DNA of 64,000 nt from assembly GCA_000403415.2 (NCBI GenBank), contig KE159696.1, forward strand, positions 96,900-160,899, given 5' to 3'. A program made the position numbers and the translations under genes. Shown here piece after piece: positions 27,399 through 36,360 of the stretch. The notes under the pieces were generated by a model that was given only the letters and a program-made list of their open reading frames with translations, was not told the origin of the DNA and searched no databases. Numbering within the stretch: position 1 is the first letter of the stretch; each line of letters begins with the position of its first letter. Source of the DNA: Firmicutes bacterium M10-2 (GTDB lineage: Bacteria; Bacillota_I; Bacilli_A; Erysipelotrichales; Erysipelotrichaceae).

Positions 27399-29165
27399 TT
27401 AATCATCTGCCATTGTCCAGTTTTGATTGTAAAATTCGCTCTCTGCAGAATAATAACCTTCCTCATCGGAGTTTGAACTATCCTCGTCAAATTGTTGAGG
27501 AGGATCGTATAATTGATCCTCATTATAAAGATCTTCGTTTTCATATGGTATGATCGGATCTTCTACAGGATCTTCTTGCGAGAAATCATAGTCATTATTC
27601 AAATCGTCTTCTTCGGTTTGATCAATCGAACCTGCAGGAGCGGTTTCTCCTGTATCTTCGATTGAATTCGCAGATTCTCCCTTTAAAACAGCCTGTAATT
27701 TTTCTCTTGCGATCTGCAGCGAATATTCATCAGGAATCGTAACATAAGCGGCCGTACCCAATTCAGCACAATATTCCGTGGATCCTTCTCCCCGCAATGA
27801 ATAGCTTTCGAATTGCCAATGTGGATTCATCGTCAATTGATAACGCATCAGATCTTTGATCTGGCTCGAAGGCATATCGGTTTCAAAAGCCCCGCCAATC
27901 GCATCAACAAATTTTCCGTAATTCAATAAAATTGTCGGGCTTGTGATTTTATCGATAATCGCGCGAAGAACAATTTGCTGATTACGCACACGTTGATTAT
28001 CGCCATCCACATAGGCATGACGCTCACGAGCAAAAGCTAATGCCCTTTCTCCGTCCAGATGATTCATTCCTTCTTTGACTCCTTCAAGAGTTTCGTTGGC
28101 ATAAAACGTTTCTACAGCAAGCCCTTTATCTACTTGCACATCAACTCCATCTAACGCGTCTACAAGATTGACCAAAGAAGAGAAATTCACTCGTACCGTA
28201 TAATTGATATTGATATCTAGGGCTTTTTCCAATGTCGCTTCTGTGGTTTCTACACCATGTAACCCTGTATGAGTCAATTTATCCATTTCTCCCTGTGCAC
28301 AGCCAAAACCGCTTGGACAATCCATTTCCAAATAATAATCGCGCGGAATACTTGTCATCAATACGATTCCTGTTTTGGGATTCACAGTAACAAGCATATT
28401 TACATCACTTCTTGAATTCTCACCCAAAGATCCATATGTATCGTTCCCTGAAATCAGTACTGTAAACGGCTCTTGCGTCACATTGACTTGATCTTTCGAA
28501 TCTTCTTTGACAGTCGGTCTGGATGTATAAAAAATTTCCTGATAAATAACTCTTGTTTCTGTAGTCACAAATGTATAGGGCTCAACATCATGAACGACCC
28601 CTAAAAATCCGTCATTCATGATCATTGCCTCGATCTCGCCACCATAAAGAGCGGCAGTCATATCAACCATTGAAGAATAATTTTGGGTTTTGATCTTCAC
28701 TCCCGAATTTGTGATGGCAGTTTCCATTAACTGGACTCCATCTTGATCCTGAGCGGTACAAATTCCAACTGTAGCATTATTCAGATCTTTTATATCTTGA
28801 ATGGACGAACCTTTCATCACTCGAATCGTTTCGGTATTTACGATTTTATCGGCAAGATCATCAATTCGCGCAAACATTTCATCTGTCTTATAAACATAGT
28901 AATTTGCCGCCCCGTAGGCAACTGTGAGGACAAAGACCATGAACGTAACAAATATCCGCATTCCTGACTTTCTTGTTTTGAAATAAGCCAACAAGAAAAA
29001 CAGTAACGCAAGCACTACGAGAATCACTACAACCGGGATCAAGTAATGAACAGGCAAGATATTCAGCTTGTAAATTTGAAAAGAGAGCAATATCGCAAAA
29101 ATCACCAACCATGGAGCAAGTAATTTCACAAATAAACCTCTACGCAATTTTCTTTTCTTTTTCAT
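27399..29165 (-). CDS. LytR-CpsA-Psr (LCP) wall polymer ligase, long form (paralog)
   Basis: A 588-aa paralog of the protein at 18710 with the same plan. It has three N-terminal helices, an accessory domain with an IQDIKDLNNATVGICTAQDQ-like segment (about 120-230), and an LCP domain with LISGNDTYG, SRSDVNMLVTVNPKTGIVLM, LDGERALAFARERHAY and DGDNQRVRNQQIVL. A long acidic C-terminal tail follows. It is a single-gene unit between terminators, unlike its operon-embedded sister. A separate substrate or growth condition for the two is possible but not shown. Confidence 0.9.
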   Translation of the reverse strand: MKKKRKLRRGLFVKLLAPWLVIFAILLSFQIYKLNILPVHYLIPVVVILVVLALLFFLLAYFKTRKSGMRIFVTFMVFVLTVAYGAANYYVYKTDEMFARIDDLADKIVNTETIRVMKGSSIQDIKDLNNATVGICTAQDQDGVQLMETAITNSGVKIKTQNYSSMVDMTAALYGGEIEAMIMNDGFLGVVHDVEPYTFVTTETRVIYQEIFYTSRPTVKEDSKDQVNVTQEPFTVLISGNDTYGSLGENSRSDVNMLVTVNPKTGIVLMTSIPRDYYLEMDCPSGFGCAQGEMDKLTHTGLHGVETTEATLEKALDININYTVRVNFSSLVNLVDALDGVDVQVDKGLAVETFYANETLEGVKEGMNHLDGERALAFARERHAYVDGDNQRVRNQQIVLRAIIDKITSPTILLNYGKFVDAIGGAFETDMPSSQIKDLMRYQLTMNPHWQFESYSLRGEGSTEYCAELGTAAYVTIPDEYSLQIAREKLQAVLKGESANSIEDTGETAPAGSIDQTEEDDLNNDYDFSQEDPVEDPIIPYENEDLYNEDQLYDPPQQFDEDSSNSDEEGYYSAESEFYNQNWTMADD

Positions 29166-29260
29166 AGTATTAAGGTCCCTTTCAATTTCAGAATTTTATC
29201 ATAAGATCTTTCCAACATTCCTTGTTTTTACAATTTCACATATTCTTTTTTAATAAGCAC

Positions 29261-29291
29261 AGAAAAAGGGCAAGACAAATTTCTTGCCCTT
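29261..29291 (-). terminator. Terminator of the ftsA-ftsZ unit
   Basis: A perfect 10-bp stem (AAGGGCAAGA at 29266-29275, TCTTGCCCTT at 29282-29291) is followed on the minus strand by TTTCTG. It lies 18 nt after the 114-aa gene. Confidence 0.85.
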
Positions 29292-29308
29292 CAGAAATTT
29301 CGCTACTT

Positions 29309-29653
29309 TCATTGATCAAATTCCGTGTTCCGCATATTGAAGCGATCAATCTCCTGATTGATCTTTTCTGCCAAAACGGAAATCGCATCAGTTTCTTCAT
29401 CCGAAAACAAATGGAAATAATATCGTTTCCAGTAACGGCTCCTCGTATCGAAAATAATTAACGAATAAGGAACGGATCGAAATCGATATTCGTTGACTGC
29501 AAGCTCATCTTGAAAAATAAGATCAGTCGAACCGATTCGATCATAAGCCGGCTTCATTCCGGAAACGATTGCACAAGCGATGTTCCTCTCCTGAAAAAAC
29601 TGTTTCACAACTTCTTCTTCCAAAAGATCAACATCAAGCAGTGCTATTTTCAT
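29309..29653 (-). CDS. Unknown 114-aa protein coupled to ftsZ
   Basis: A soluble 114-aa protein starting MKIALLDVDLLEEEVVKQFF, with alternating strands and helices, aromatic-rich YWKRYYFHLF near residue 80 and a charged C-terminus. I do not recognise the family. It sits 8 nt after ftsZ and before the shared terminator, so it is made together with FtsZ. That hints at a link with division, but nothing in the sequence proves it. Confidence 0.65.
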   Translation of the reverse strand: MKIALLDVDLLEEEVVKQFFQERNIACAIVSGMKPAYDRIGSTDLIFQDELAVNEYRFRSVPYSLIIFDTRSRYWKRYYFHLFSDEETDAISVLAEKINQEIDRFNMRNTEFDQ

Positions 29654-29661
29654 TTTTGATT

Positions 29662-30777
29662 TTAACGGTTAAAGAAGAAATTCGGGATCTGATCGTCTTG
29701 GGACGTTTCTTCAACAGCTGTAGTGACTACACCTGGATTGACAGGGGTCTGGATCGTAGGTTGAGTAAATAAAGCCTGCGACGATTGTGCTAGTTGAACT
29801 TGCGGATTATCGCTTCTTTTCTTTCTTGTTTTTTGAGTTTGTTCTTCAAATCCAGTCGCGATGACAGTTACGATAACCGCATCTCCTAACTGTTCGTTGA
29901 TTGCGATACCGAAAATGCAGTCTACATCTCCTCCGGCCGCATCTTGAATGACAGCAACCGCGTTTTGTGCATCATACAACGATACTTTGTCTCCACCCGT
30001 AATATTGATGATCGCACTCTTCGCGCCGTTGATATTCGCTTCCAGAAGCGGAGATTGAATTGCTTTTTCAGCAGCAACCACAGCTTTGTCTTCTCCTTCA
30101 GCCATACCGATACCGATCAATGCACGACCTTGATTTTGCATTACACTGCGAACATCCGCAAAGTCAAGGTTGATCAATGCAGGGACCGCAATCAAGTCAG
30201 AAATTGTTTGGACACCTTGGCGAAGAACATTGTCTGCTGCCTGGAATGCTTCTTCGATCGGTTTTCTTCCGATCACTTCCAGCAGGTTATCATTCGATAC
30301 GATAATCAATGAATCCACATATTTTTTCAGTTCATCGATTCCTTCTGCTGCATTATTTGCACGACGACGCCCTTCAAAAGTGAATGGACGGGTTACGACA
30401 CCAACTGTCAAAGCGCCTTCTTCTTTTGCAACCTTGGCAACAAGCGGAGCCGCACCTGTACCGGTACCTCCACCCATTCCGGCTGTGATAAAGACCATAT
30501 CAGCACCATTGACCGCATCCCGAAGTTCACTTTCCGATTCTTCGGCAGCTTTACGTCCGTATTCAGGATTTCCGCCGGCGCCAAGACCTTTGGTCGTTTC
30601 TTTACCAAGGACAATTTTATTATCCGTTGGCGAGTTTTTCATTACTTGAACATCTGTATTACAAATGTAAAATTCCACACCTTTGACACCATCAGCGACC
30701 ATGCGATTGACCGCATTGCTTCCGCCGCCACCGACACCAAATACTTTGATATTTGCTACTTGATTAAATTCTGGCAT
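29662..30777 (-). CDS. ftsZ: Cell division protein FtsZ
   Basis: A 371-aa tubulin-like GTPase that forms the division ring. It has [13 protein letters not shown] near the N-terminus, the tubulin signature [10 protein letters not shown] (about residues 105-114), [10 protein letters not shown] and the T7 loop region [12 protein letters not shown] short linker leads to the C-terminal peptide [11 protein letters not shown], which binds FtsA and other partners. It lies 22 nt after ftsA. Confidence 0.98.
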   Translation of the reverse strand: MPEFNQVANIKVFGVGGGGSNAVNRMVADGVKGVEFYICNTDVQVMKNSPTDNKIVLGKETTKGLGAGGNPEYGRKAAEESESELRDAVNGADMVFITAGMGGGTGTGAAPLVAKVAKEEGALTVGVVTRPFTFEGRRRANNAAEGIDELKKYVDSLIIVSNDNLLEVIGRKPIEEAFQAADNVLRQGVQTISDLIAVPALINLDFADVRSVMQNQGRALIGIGMAEGEDKAVVAAEKAIQSPLLEANINGAKSAIINITGGDKVSLYDAQNAVAVIQDAAGGDVDCIFGIAINEQLGDAVIVTVIATGFEEQTQKTRKKRSDNPQVQLAQSSQALFTQPTIQTPVNPGVVTTAVEETSQDDQIPNFFFNR

Positions 30778-30799
30778 ATTTTTCCGGTTCCTCCTGTAA

Positions 30800-32053
30800 T
30801 TAATCTTTATCCGCTAATATAACGCTTTTCATCTTTTTTGTGAACCCACCTTCTCCATCTTTCGACCTTCGATTGATCGATTCGATGCTTTCTTCGAGTT
30901 CGTTGTTGTTGACAGAAATGCGATCGTCATTTCGGATCTTGTTTGTTTCTTGCCACACATAAGCAGCTCCAAGATCAGCAACAAACGATCCATCTCTTGC
31001 TCCGATTGTCGACGTTTCGTACACAATCGTTTCCGCACAAAATGAATCTTCAAATTCCTTGAGAACAGCGATGTTACTTCCCTTTCCGGTAATTACGAAA
31101 CGCGTCTTTCCGTTTCGCACGATCGGTTCGCACGCCGCATTGATTTCCGCAATGTATTCTTTAAAGCGAGGAAGTGTGACTTTAGCCAACTCTTGTGCAC
31201 TGATCTCGATACGTACATCTTCTTTTTGTTCGATATACACGATCACATCACTATTTTCGTCTTCCTTGCTTGAAAAGATATTTTGCAGCAATCGATAGCA
31301 AATGTCATCTGAAAGACCATATTTTTCTTTCAACGGTTCAATGATCCAATTAAACCCTTTATCGATTGCAGCGACCGACATCAGTTTCTCATTCATGAAT
31401 AAGCCAAGCGATGTATGCATAGCTTCAATAGACAATTGAACGATCGCCCGATCGCTGCTTTGTTGTAAGGCTGCTGTTTCCTGACCACTCGCATAAACAT
31501 CCAGGCAAAGATCCAAAATCTCCAGATTCGCTTGCTCAATACATTTCGCATATTCATAAATGGTTTGTTTATCTGCATAAAGCAAATCCACATTCATATA
31601 AAAATCCGTACATTCTTCCCCTTTCGGAAGTTTTTTCGATTCTTCTCCATTCACAAGATATGTAATTCGATTTGGGTTGACATATTCAACATCTTCTCCC
31701 ATCCTTTTCTGGATTGCTTTTTGGTATCCTTGCTGAATATGAAATTGCCGCACCGCTTTTGTTCCATCCTCAATTTGTACATGGACTCGTTGAGAATTTC
31801 TTTTCACATTTATTGACGGAATGATCAAGATCACCCGTTCAATGCGATATCCTAAAGCTGCCTGCGCACTTTTGGTCGCTTCACGAATTGCCGTCACCAC
31901 AGAAGCCTCATCAAGGATCTTTCCGTTTTGAATGCCCGAACAAGCAACTCGTTCAACTCTCAAAATATTTGATCTCGATTCAAAGATTTCCATGACGATC
32001 AGTCGAACTTCTTGATCAGCCAGCTCGATCGCTGCATAAACTTTTTTACTCAT
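30800..32053 (-). CDS. ftsA: Cell division protein FtsA (divergent)
   Basis: A 417-aa actin-like protein that tethers FtsZ to the membrane. The blocks [40 protein letters not shown] (1C domain), [24 protein letters not shown] and [13 protein letters not shown] match FtsA order. [11 protein letters not shown] is the late motif. The C-terminal [12 protein letters not shown] could be the membrane-binding helix. Conservation is weaker than usual. ATG at 32053 lies behind AAGGAG. It has its own promoter at 32082-32110. Confidence 0.85.
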   Translation of the reverse strand: MSKKVYAAIELADQEVRLIVMEIFESRSNILRVERVACSGIQNGKILDEASVVTAIREATKSAQAALGYRIERVILIIPSINVKRNSQRVHVQIEDGTKAVRQFHIQQGYQKAIQKRMGEDVEYVNPNRITYLVNGEESKKLPKGEECTDFYMNVDLLYADKQTIYEYAKCIEQANLEILDLCLDVYASGQETAALQQSSDRAIVQLSIEAMHTSLGLFMNEKLMSVAAIDKGFNWIIEPLKEKYGLSDDICYRLLQNIFSSKEDENSDVIVYIEQKEDVRIEISAQELAKVTLPRFKEYIAEINAACEPIVRNGKTRFVITGKGSNIAVLKEFEDSFCAETIVYETSTIGARDGSFVADLGAAYVWQETNKIRNDDRISVNNNELEESIESINRRSKDGEGGFTKKMKSVILADKD

Positions 32054-32081
32054 TGATATCTCCTTCATGCACTTCGCGTCT

Positions 32082-32110
32082 ATTATACCCTATAAAGAAT
32101 CATTTTTTAA
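32082..32110 (-). promoter_or_regulatory. Promoter of ftsA-ftsZ
   Basis: On the minus strand TTAAAA (32105-32110), a 17-nt spacer and a perfect TATAAT (32082-32087) lie 28 nt upstream of the ftsA start. It makes ftsA-ftsZ-114aa an independent unit. Confidence 0.7.
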
Positions 32111-32173
32111 GGCGATTTTTGCCATTTCCGGTTTTATCATAATAAATTTTTGTGAAAATTGACCATATTTTGC

Positions 32174-34360
32174 TTATTCGAGTGTCACTTGGACATCTGA
32201 ATCCGTGTTAATTGGCGTTCCCGCCTCGATATTTTGCGCAGTGACTTTTCCATATCCCGAAGTTTGGATCCCGATTCCTGTTAATTGCCAAAAAGCTGTA
32301 ATGTCTTTTCGAGTCCAACCTGTCATGTCCGGCATTGTGATCTCATTCCCGTTTGTCAGCAAGAATACGCGATCATACGAATAAACAGTCTGCCCTTCTT
32401 TTGCGAACTGATCAATAACTGTGTTTCCATCTCCGATCACGATAAGTTTGACATTTTTATCACCCATTTTTGAATTCGCATAATCCAAAGAGTGATTGAC
32501 CAGCGAAGGCATCGTGTAGGTCGCCCATGTATCTCCTTCTGCCGGTGCCTGATTTTGACTTGTACCATTGACCGCATTGGCAATCAAAGCTGCCTGCATA
32601 ATCGTTTGGAACGGTTCTGCCGAATATCCGATATAATTTGCGGATTTCATGCCCCAATATACCATGATTTTCGGATCGTTTCCCGGTGCGGCACCCATAA
32701 CCGAAGAAGTATACACATTCTTATCGTATTCATGCGTATCTTCATTGTAAATTTCACCGGTTCCCGTTTTCCCGATAATATCTACGCCATCTATTTTAAA
32801 TCGATCCCCTGTTGCTCCATCAGCCATGACACCGGCCATCAATTCCCGTACCTTGGCTGCAGTTTCAGCAGAAATCGGTTCGCCAACCACTTCCGGCTCA
32901 AATTTTTCCACGACATCTCCTGTATGCGGATTAACAATTTCCTCAACCACATAAGGACGCATCATCTTTCCGTCATTAAAGATTGCTGTATAGGCTTGCA
33001 CAAGCTGCAAGATAGTCAAAGAAGAAGCCTGCCCGAATCCGGTCGATAAATAATCGGAAGCCGTTTCGATATTTTTCTTTCCTTTTTCTTCGGCTACATA
33101 AGGAATATCGACATATTCGTAAAAGCCGAATTTATCCAAATACGTACTGAATTGATTGTAATTCACATAATTGGCCAATAATTCGCAAATCGCGATATTG
33201 GAAGAAAACGCCAGACCTTGTTCAAAAGTAATGACCCCGAAGTTTTCTCCTAACGCGTCATTGATCACCGGATATCCCGTATTCGTTCCGTTTGCTACAC
33301 GAATAATTTTTCCGGCATCATCTTGAGTATAAGTAAAAGATCCAGCTGTATACGATTGTCCTTCCGGATACACTCCTGTATCAATTGCCGTGGCATAAAC
33401 AAATGGTTTCATAACCGATCCGGGCTCCAAGTTCATCTGCGTAATATCATTCAAATAATTCGGAATATCGGTCGGATGATTTTGATCAAATGTCGGATAA
33501 TTTCCCCAAGCTAGGATCTTTCCTGTTTCTACCTCCACAACAATGGCCCATGCATCAATCGCATTATTCTCTGTCATCGTTTTTTGAAGCTGAGCTTCAA
33601 CGATCGATTGAAGATTGCTGTCAATAGTCAGGATTACATCATCTCCGTCCACTGCTTCTTTATATACATTTAATGTTCCCGGAAGCAAGTTCCCGTTGAC
33701 ACGCTGCTGATATTGAACTTGCCCGTCCTGACCCGATAAATATTCATCAAGTGTCTGTTCAAGACCGATCTTTCCTGCAATACGCTGTTCATCTTCATCA
33801 TATGCGGCAAACCCAATCAAGTTGCTTGCAAACGGCGAAGACGGATATTCGCGTTTTGTCGCTTCTACGAAATCGATTCCCGGAATATTCGCTTTGCGAA
33901 TTTCTTCCATGACTTCTTTATCCAAACGTTTCGTTCCGCCACCAAGTTCTGTTTGCACAAGATCATTTCCAATCGCATTTTTCAAGATCGATTTCACTTG
34001 GTTTTCGTCAATGTCGGGCAAAATTTTCTTCAATGCTTTGGCTGTTTTTTGAGGATCCGATACATAGTCGGGATCTCCGTTTTCATCAACAAGAGAATCA
34101 TCTAAATAGGCAACAACCGTATAAGCAGGAATTTCTTGCGCAATAACATTCCCGTTGCGATCATAGATTTTTCCTCGATCTGCTTCAACCGTCGTATTGA
34201 CGATCGAGCTCCTGATTTGTGAATCAAGAACGTCTTGCTGTGACCAAAGATGTTGATGAGTCGTCATGGTGTATAAAATATTTGCGATCATGACACTTGA
34301 AACGCAAATCATAACAATAAAGATAATCCTGATTTTATGGTTCGTTTGCTTAACACTCAT
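32174..34360 (-). CDS. Class B penicillin-binding protein with PASTA domains (division PBP)
   Basis: A 728-aa septal peptidoglycan transpeptidase. There is one N-terminal helix (about 11-32), a dimerisation domain, and a transpeptidase domain with S315-V-M-K318, SSN at 386-388 and KTGTG at 531-535. Two PASTA repeats (about 610-670 and 672-728; MPSLVNHSLDYA and MPDMTGWTRKDI) close the protein, as in Gram-positive PBP2B/PBP2x. It lies between ftsL-like and ftsA, but a terminator hairpin precedes it. Confidence 0.93.
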   Translation of the reverse strand: MSVKQTNHKIRIIFIVMICVSSVMIANILYTMTTHQHLWSQQDVLDSQIRSSIVNTTVEADRGKIYDRNGNVIAQEIPAYTVVAYLDDSLVDENGDPDYVSDPQKTAKALKKILPDIDENQVKSILKNAIGNDLVQTELGGGTKRLDKEVMEEIRKANIPGIDFVEATKREYPSSPFASNLIGFAAYDEDEQRIAGKIGLEQTLDEYLSGQDGQVQYQQRVNGNLLPGTLNVYKEAVDGDDVILTIDSNLQSIVEAQLQKTMTENNAIDAWAIVVEVETGKILAWGNYPTFDQNHPTDIPNYLNDITQMNLEPGSVMKPFVYATAIDTGVYPEGQSYTAGSFTYTQDDAGKIIRVANGTNTGYPVINDALGENFGVITFEQGLAFSSNIAICELLANYVNYNQFSTYLDKFGFYEYVDIPYVAEEKGKKNIETASDYLSTGFGQASSLTILQLVQAYTAIFNDGKMMRPYVVEEIVNPHTGDVVEKFEPEVVGEPISAETAAKVRELMAGVMADGATGDRFKIDGVDIIGKTGTGEIYNEDTHEYDKNVYTSSVMGAAPGNDPKIMVYWGMKSANYIGYSAEPFQTIMQAALIANAVNGTSQNQAPAEGDTWATYTMPSLVNHSLDYANSKMGDKNVKLIVIGDGNTVIDQFAKEGQTVYSYDRVFLLTNGNEITMPDMTGWTRKDITAFWQLTGIGIQTSGYGKVTAQNIEAGTPINTDSDVQVTLE

Positions 34361-34390
34361 AGATGTCCTTCCTAATCTCTGATTTATATG

Positions 34391-34419
34391 AAAAACAAAA
34401 ACCGCATGCCGCGGTTTTT
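34391..34419 (-). terminator. Hairpin terminator between ftsL-like and the PBP gene
   Basis: AAAAACCGC (34397-34405) and GCGGTTTTT (34411-34419) form a 9-bp stem with a 5-nt loop, followed on the minus strand by TTTTTGTTTTTC. It touches the ftsL-like stop codon and lies 31 nt before the PBP start. It could act as a terminator or attenuator inside the division cluster. Confidence 0.75.
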
Positions 34420-34729
34420 ATTCATTGTCACCAATGATGTAAATGTTGTTTTGGTTATCCTGAACTTGATCTTCCAGCATACCGAGCATTTGTTTTTTGT
34501 CCTGCATTGATCGAACAGTGGCTTGCAATTCATCCACTTCATTTTGTTTAGCAATATTTTCTGTTTCAATTTGCTGTTGTGTGTTCGAAAGCGTGATATT
34601 ATAGGCGCTAACGCAGACTTTTGTACCAAAATAGAAAGCCAGCGACACAATAAATACCGAGATCGAAAAACGTTCAAAAGTCCAACGAAATCGCTTTTTT
34701 CTTTTTATTTTTTTCTTACTCGTTTTCAT
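34418..34729 (-). CDS. ftsL: FtsL-like division protein
   Basis: A 103-aa bitopic protein with a very basic cytoplasmic N-terminus (KTSKKKIKRKKRFRW), one helix (about 24-45) and an extracytoplasmic coiled coil (NTQQQIETENIAKQNEVDEL). Size, topology and position between rsmH and the division PBP are those of FtsL; the sequence itself is poorly conserved in this family. It overlaps rsmH by 14 nt. Confidence 0.75.
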   Translation of the reverse strand: MKTSKKKIKRKKRFRWTFERFSISVFIVSLAFYFGTKVCVSAYNITLSNTQQQIETENIAKQNEVDELQATVRSMQDKKQMLGMLEDQVQDNQNNIYIIGDNE

Positions 34730-35648
34730 TGCGTTCGATTCCCCTTAATTTTGCGCTATGAGAGCGCGGATTATTTTTAAGTTCTTCAACAGAAGCCGTG
34801 ACCGGCTTGCGAGTCAATAAATGATATTCTAGTTTTTCTACCCCTATTTGCGGAATTCTCTTATCCACTTTTTTTGCTACGGCAACGTCCTTGAAGGCAT
34901 TTTTCACAATCCGATCCTCTAAAGAGTGGAATGTGATCACGACCATTCTTCCTTTTGGTTTTAACCGTTTTAACCCCTCAATTAAAACAGTCTGCAATTG
35001 GGAGAGTTCGTGATTGACTTCAATTCGAATTGCCTGAAACACACGTTTTGCAGGATGCCCTTTTTTCTTTAATACTGCATTTGGGAGTGCTTTTTTTATC
35101 GTATCTACAAGTTGAAATGTTGTCTGAATGGGTGCGATTTCACGATCTGTCACAATTTCTTTGGCAATTTTATAGGCGAACGGCTCTTCGCCATACGCTT
35201 TGAATATTTCCTGTAATTGCTCTAAAGAGTATGTATTGACAACTTCATATGCCGATAAAGATGCCTCTTGGTCCATTCGCATATCCAATCGTGCATCTTC
35301 ACGATAGCTGAATCCTCGGGCTCCATCATCAAATTGCGGTGATGAAACGCCAAGATCCATTAATATTCCATCTACTTGATCTATATGGTATCGATCGAGG
35401 ATTGTTCCAAGCTGTTCAAACGGTGCATGAATACAAGTAAAATTCGATCCGATCTCTTTTAATCGTGGTGTACTTTCCTGAATCGCATTTTGATCAAGAT
35501 CAAAGCAATACAAATGTCCTTCGGGGCAACGTTTCAGTATTTCGCGGCTATGCCCTCCACGACCTAATGTACAATCCACATAAATTCCATCTTTTTTCAC
35601 ATCGAGCATCTCAATGGCTTCATTCAATAATACACTTACATGTTCCAT
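34716..35648 (-). CDS. rsmH: 16S rRNA (cytosine(1402)-N4)-methyltransferase
   Basis: A 310-aa SAM-dependent enzyme (MraW) that methylates N4 of C1402 in 16S rRNA. MEHVSVLLNEAIEML, VDCTLGRGGHSREIL (SAM motif I), GILMDLGVSSPQFDDGARGF and VITFHSLEDRIVKNAF are all diagnostic. The length is normal. It starts 3 nt after the mraZ stop. Confidence 0.97.
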   Translation of the reverse strand: MEHVSVLLNEAIEMLDVKKDGIYVDCTLGRGGHSREILKRCPEGHLYCFDLDQNAIQESTPRLKEIGSNFTCIHAPFEQLGTILDRYHIDQVDGILMDLGVSSPQFDDGARGFSYREDARLDMRMDQEASLSAYEVVNTYSLEQLQEIFKAYGEEPFAYKIAKEIVTDREIAPIQTTFQLVDTIKKALPNAVLKKKGHPAKRVFQAIRIEVNHELSQLQTVLIEGLKRLKPKGRMVVITFHSLEDRIVKNAFKDVAVAKKVDKRIPQIGVEKLEYHLLTRKPVTASVEELKNNPRSHSAKLRGIERNENE

Positions 35649-35651
35649 AAA

Positions 35652-36086
35652 CTACAACTCCATAAAATCCGATAGGCTTTCAGCAATCTCTTCGAAGCTT
35701 CCGTCCTCATCTTCTTCCATAAGTTCCCATTTCGGCTTCGCCCAGATTTCGATATGGTTGGCAACGCCAACAATCATACACTCTTTCTCAAGTCCAGCAA
35801 TTTTTATCAGATTAGTTGGGATCAAGATTCGCCCTTGACCATCTAATTCGCATTCCGACGCTTTTGAAAGCATCAACCGCTGATATTTTCGAGCATCTTT
35901 TTTTGTTGTGGGTAATTTAGAAAGTTTTTCGTATACAATTTGCCATTGAGCCAATGTATACACATACAAGCAGCCATCCAGTCCACGGTTTACTACTACA
36001 CGTTCGCCAAGTTCCTCGCGAAATTTAGCAGGTAAGATCAATCGCCCCTTACGATCAATGTTATGTGCAAATTCTCCCATGAACAC
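35652..36086 (-). CDS. mraZ: Transcriptional regulator MraZ
   Basis: A 144-aa protein with two AbrB-like DNA-binding domains. It begins MFMGEFAHNIDRKGRLILPA, and the second copy appears at SECELDGQGRILIPTNL. It represses the first operon of the division cluster. The GTG at 36086 gives the usual MFMGE start and has GGGGTGAT five nt before it; an ATG two codons later is possible. Its likely target repeats lie directly upstream. Confidence 0.95.
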   Translation of the reverse strand: MFMGEFAHNIDRKGRLILPAKFREELGERVVVNRGLDGCLYVYTLAQWQIVYEKLSKLPTTKKDARKYQRLMLSKASECELDGQGRILIPTNLIKIAGLEKECMIVGVANHIEIWAKPKWELMEEDEDGSFEEIAESLSDFMEL

Positions 36087-36098
36087 GTGTCATCACCC

Positions 36099-36132
36099 CA
36101 CTCTCTGACACTTTTTACCACTTTGTACCACT
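36099..36132 (-). promoter_or_regulatory. MraZ operator: four AGTG repeats at 10-bp spacing
   Basis: CACT on the plus strand (AGTG on the minus) occurs at 36099, 36109, 36119 and 36129, exactly one helical turn apart. The minus-strand units read TAGTGGTACA, AAGTGGTAAA, AAGTGTCAGA and GAGTGGGGTG. MraZ is known to bind arrays of short direct repeats at this spacing upstream of mraZ. The array starts right after the -10 box, so binding would block initiation (autorepression). Confidence 0.75.
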
Positions 36133-36161
36133 ATAATACATCAATAAGAATCTTTCATCAA
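36133..36161 (-). promoter_or_regulatory. Promoter of mraZ-rsmH-ftsL
   Basis: TTGATG (36156-36161), a 17-nt spacer and TATTAT (36133-36138) on the minus strand. It is followed at once by the AGTG repeats. Confidence 0.75.
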
Positions 36162-36360
36162 ACTATTTTGAAAAAACTTTCCATAATGTAAGAAAATGGA
36201 ATCCTCCTCCGCCGAAAAGCAGATAAAATACGATTTATAAAGCATTTTACTTGCTTATTCTATCGTTTTTTGTTTAGAAAAAAAATTGAAAATGTTATAA
36301 AAATCCGCATGGAAAATACGATTTTTATGTATAATTGATAAAGAAAGGAGAAACTCTCTC

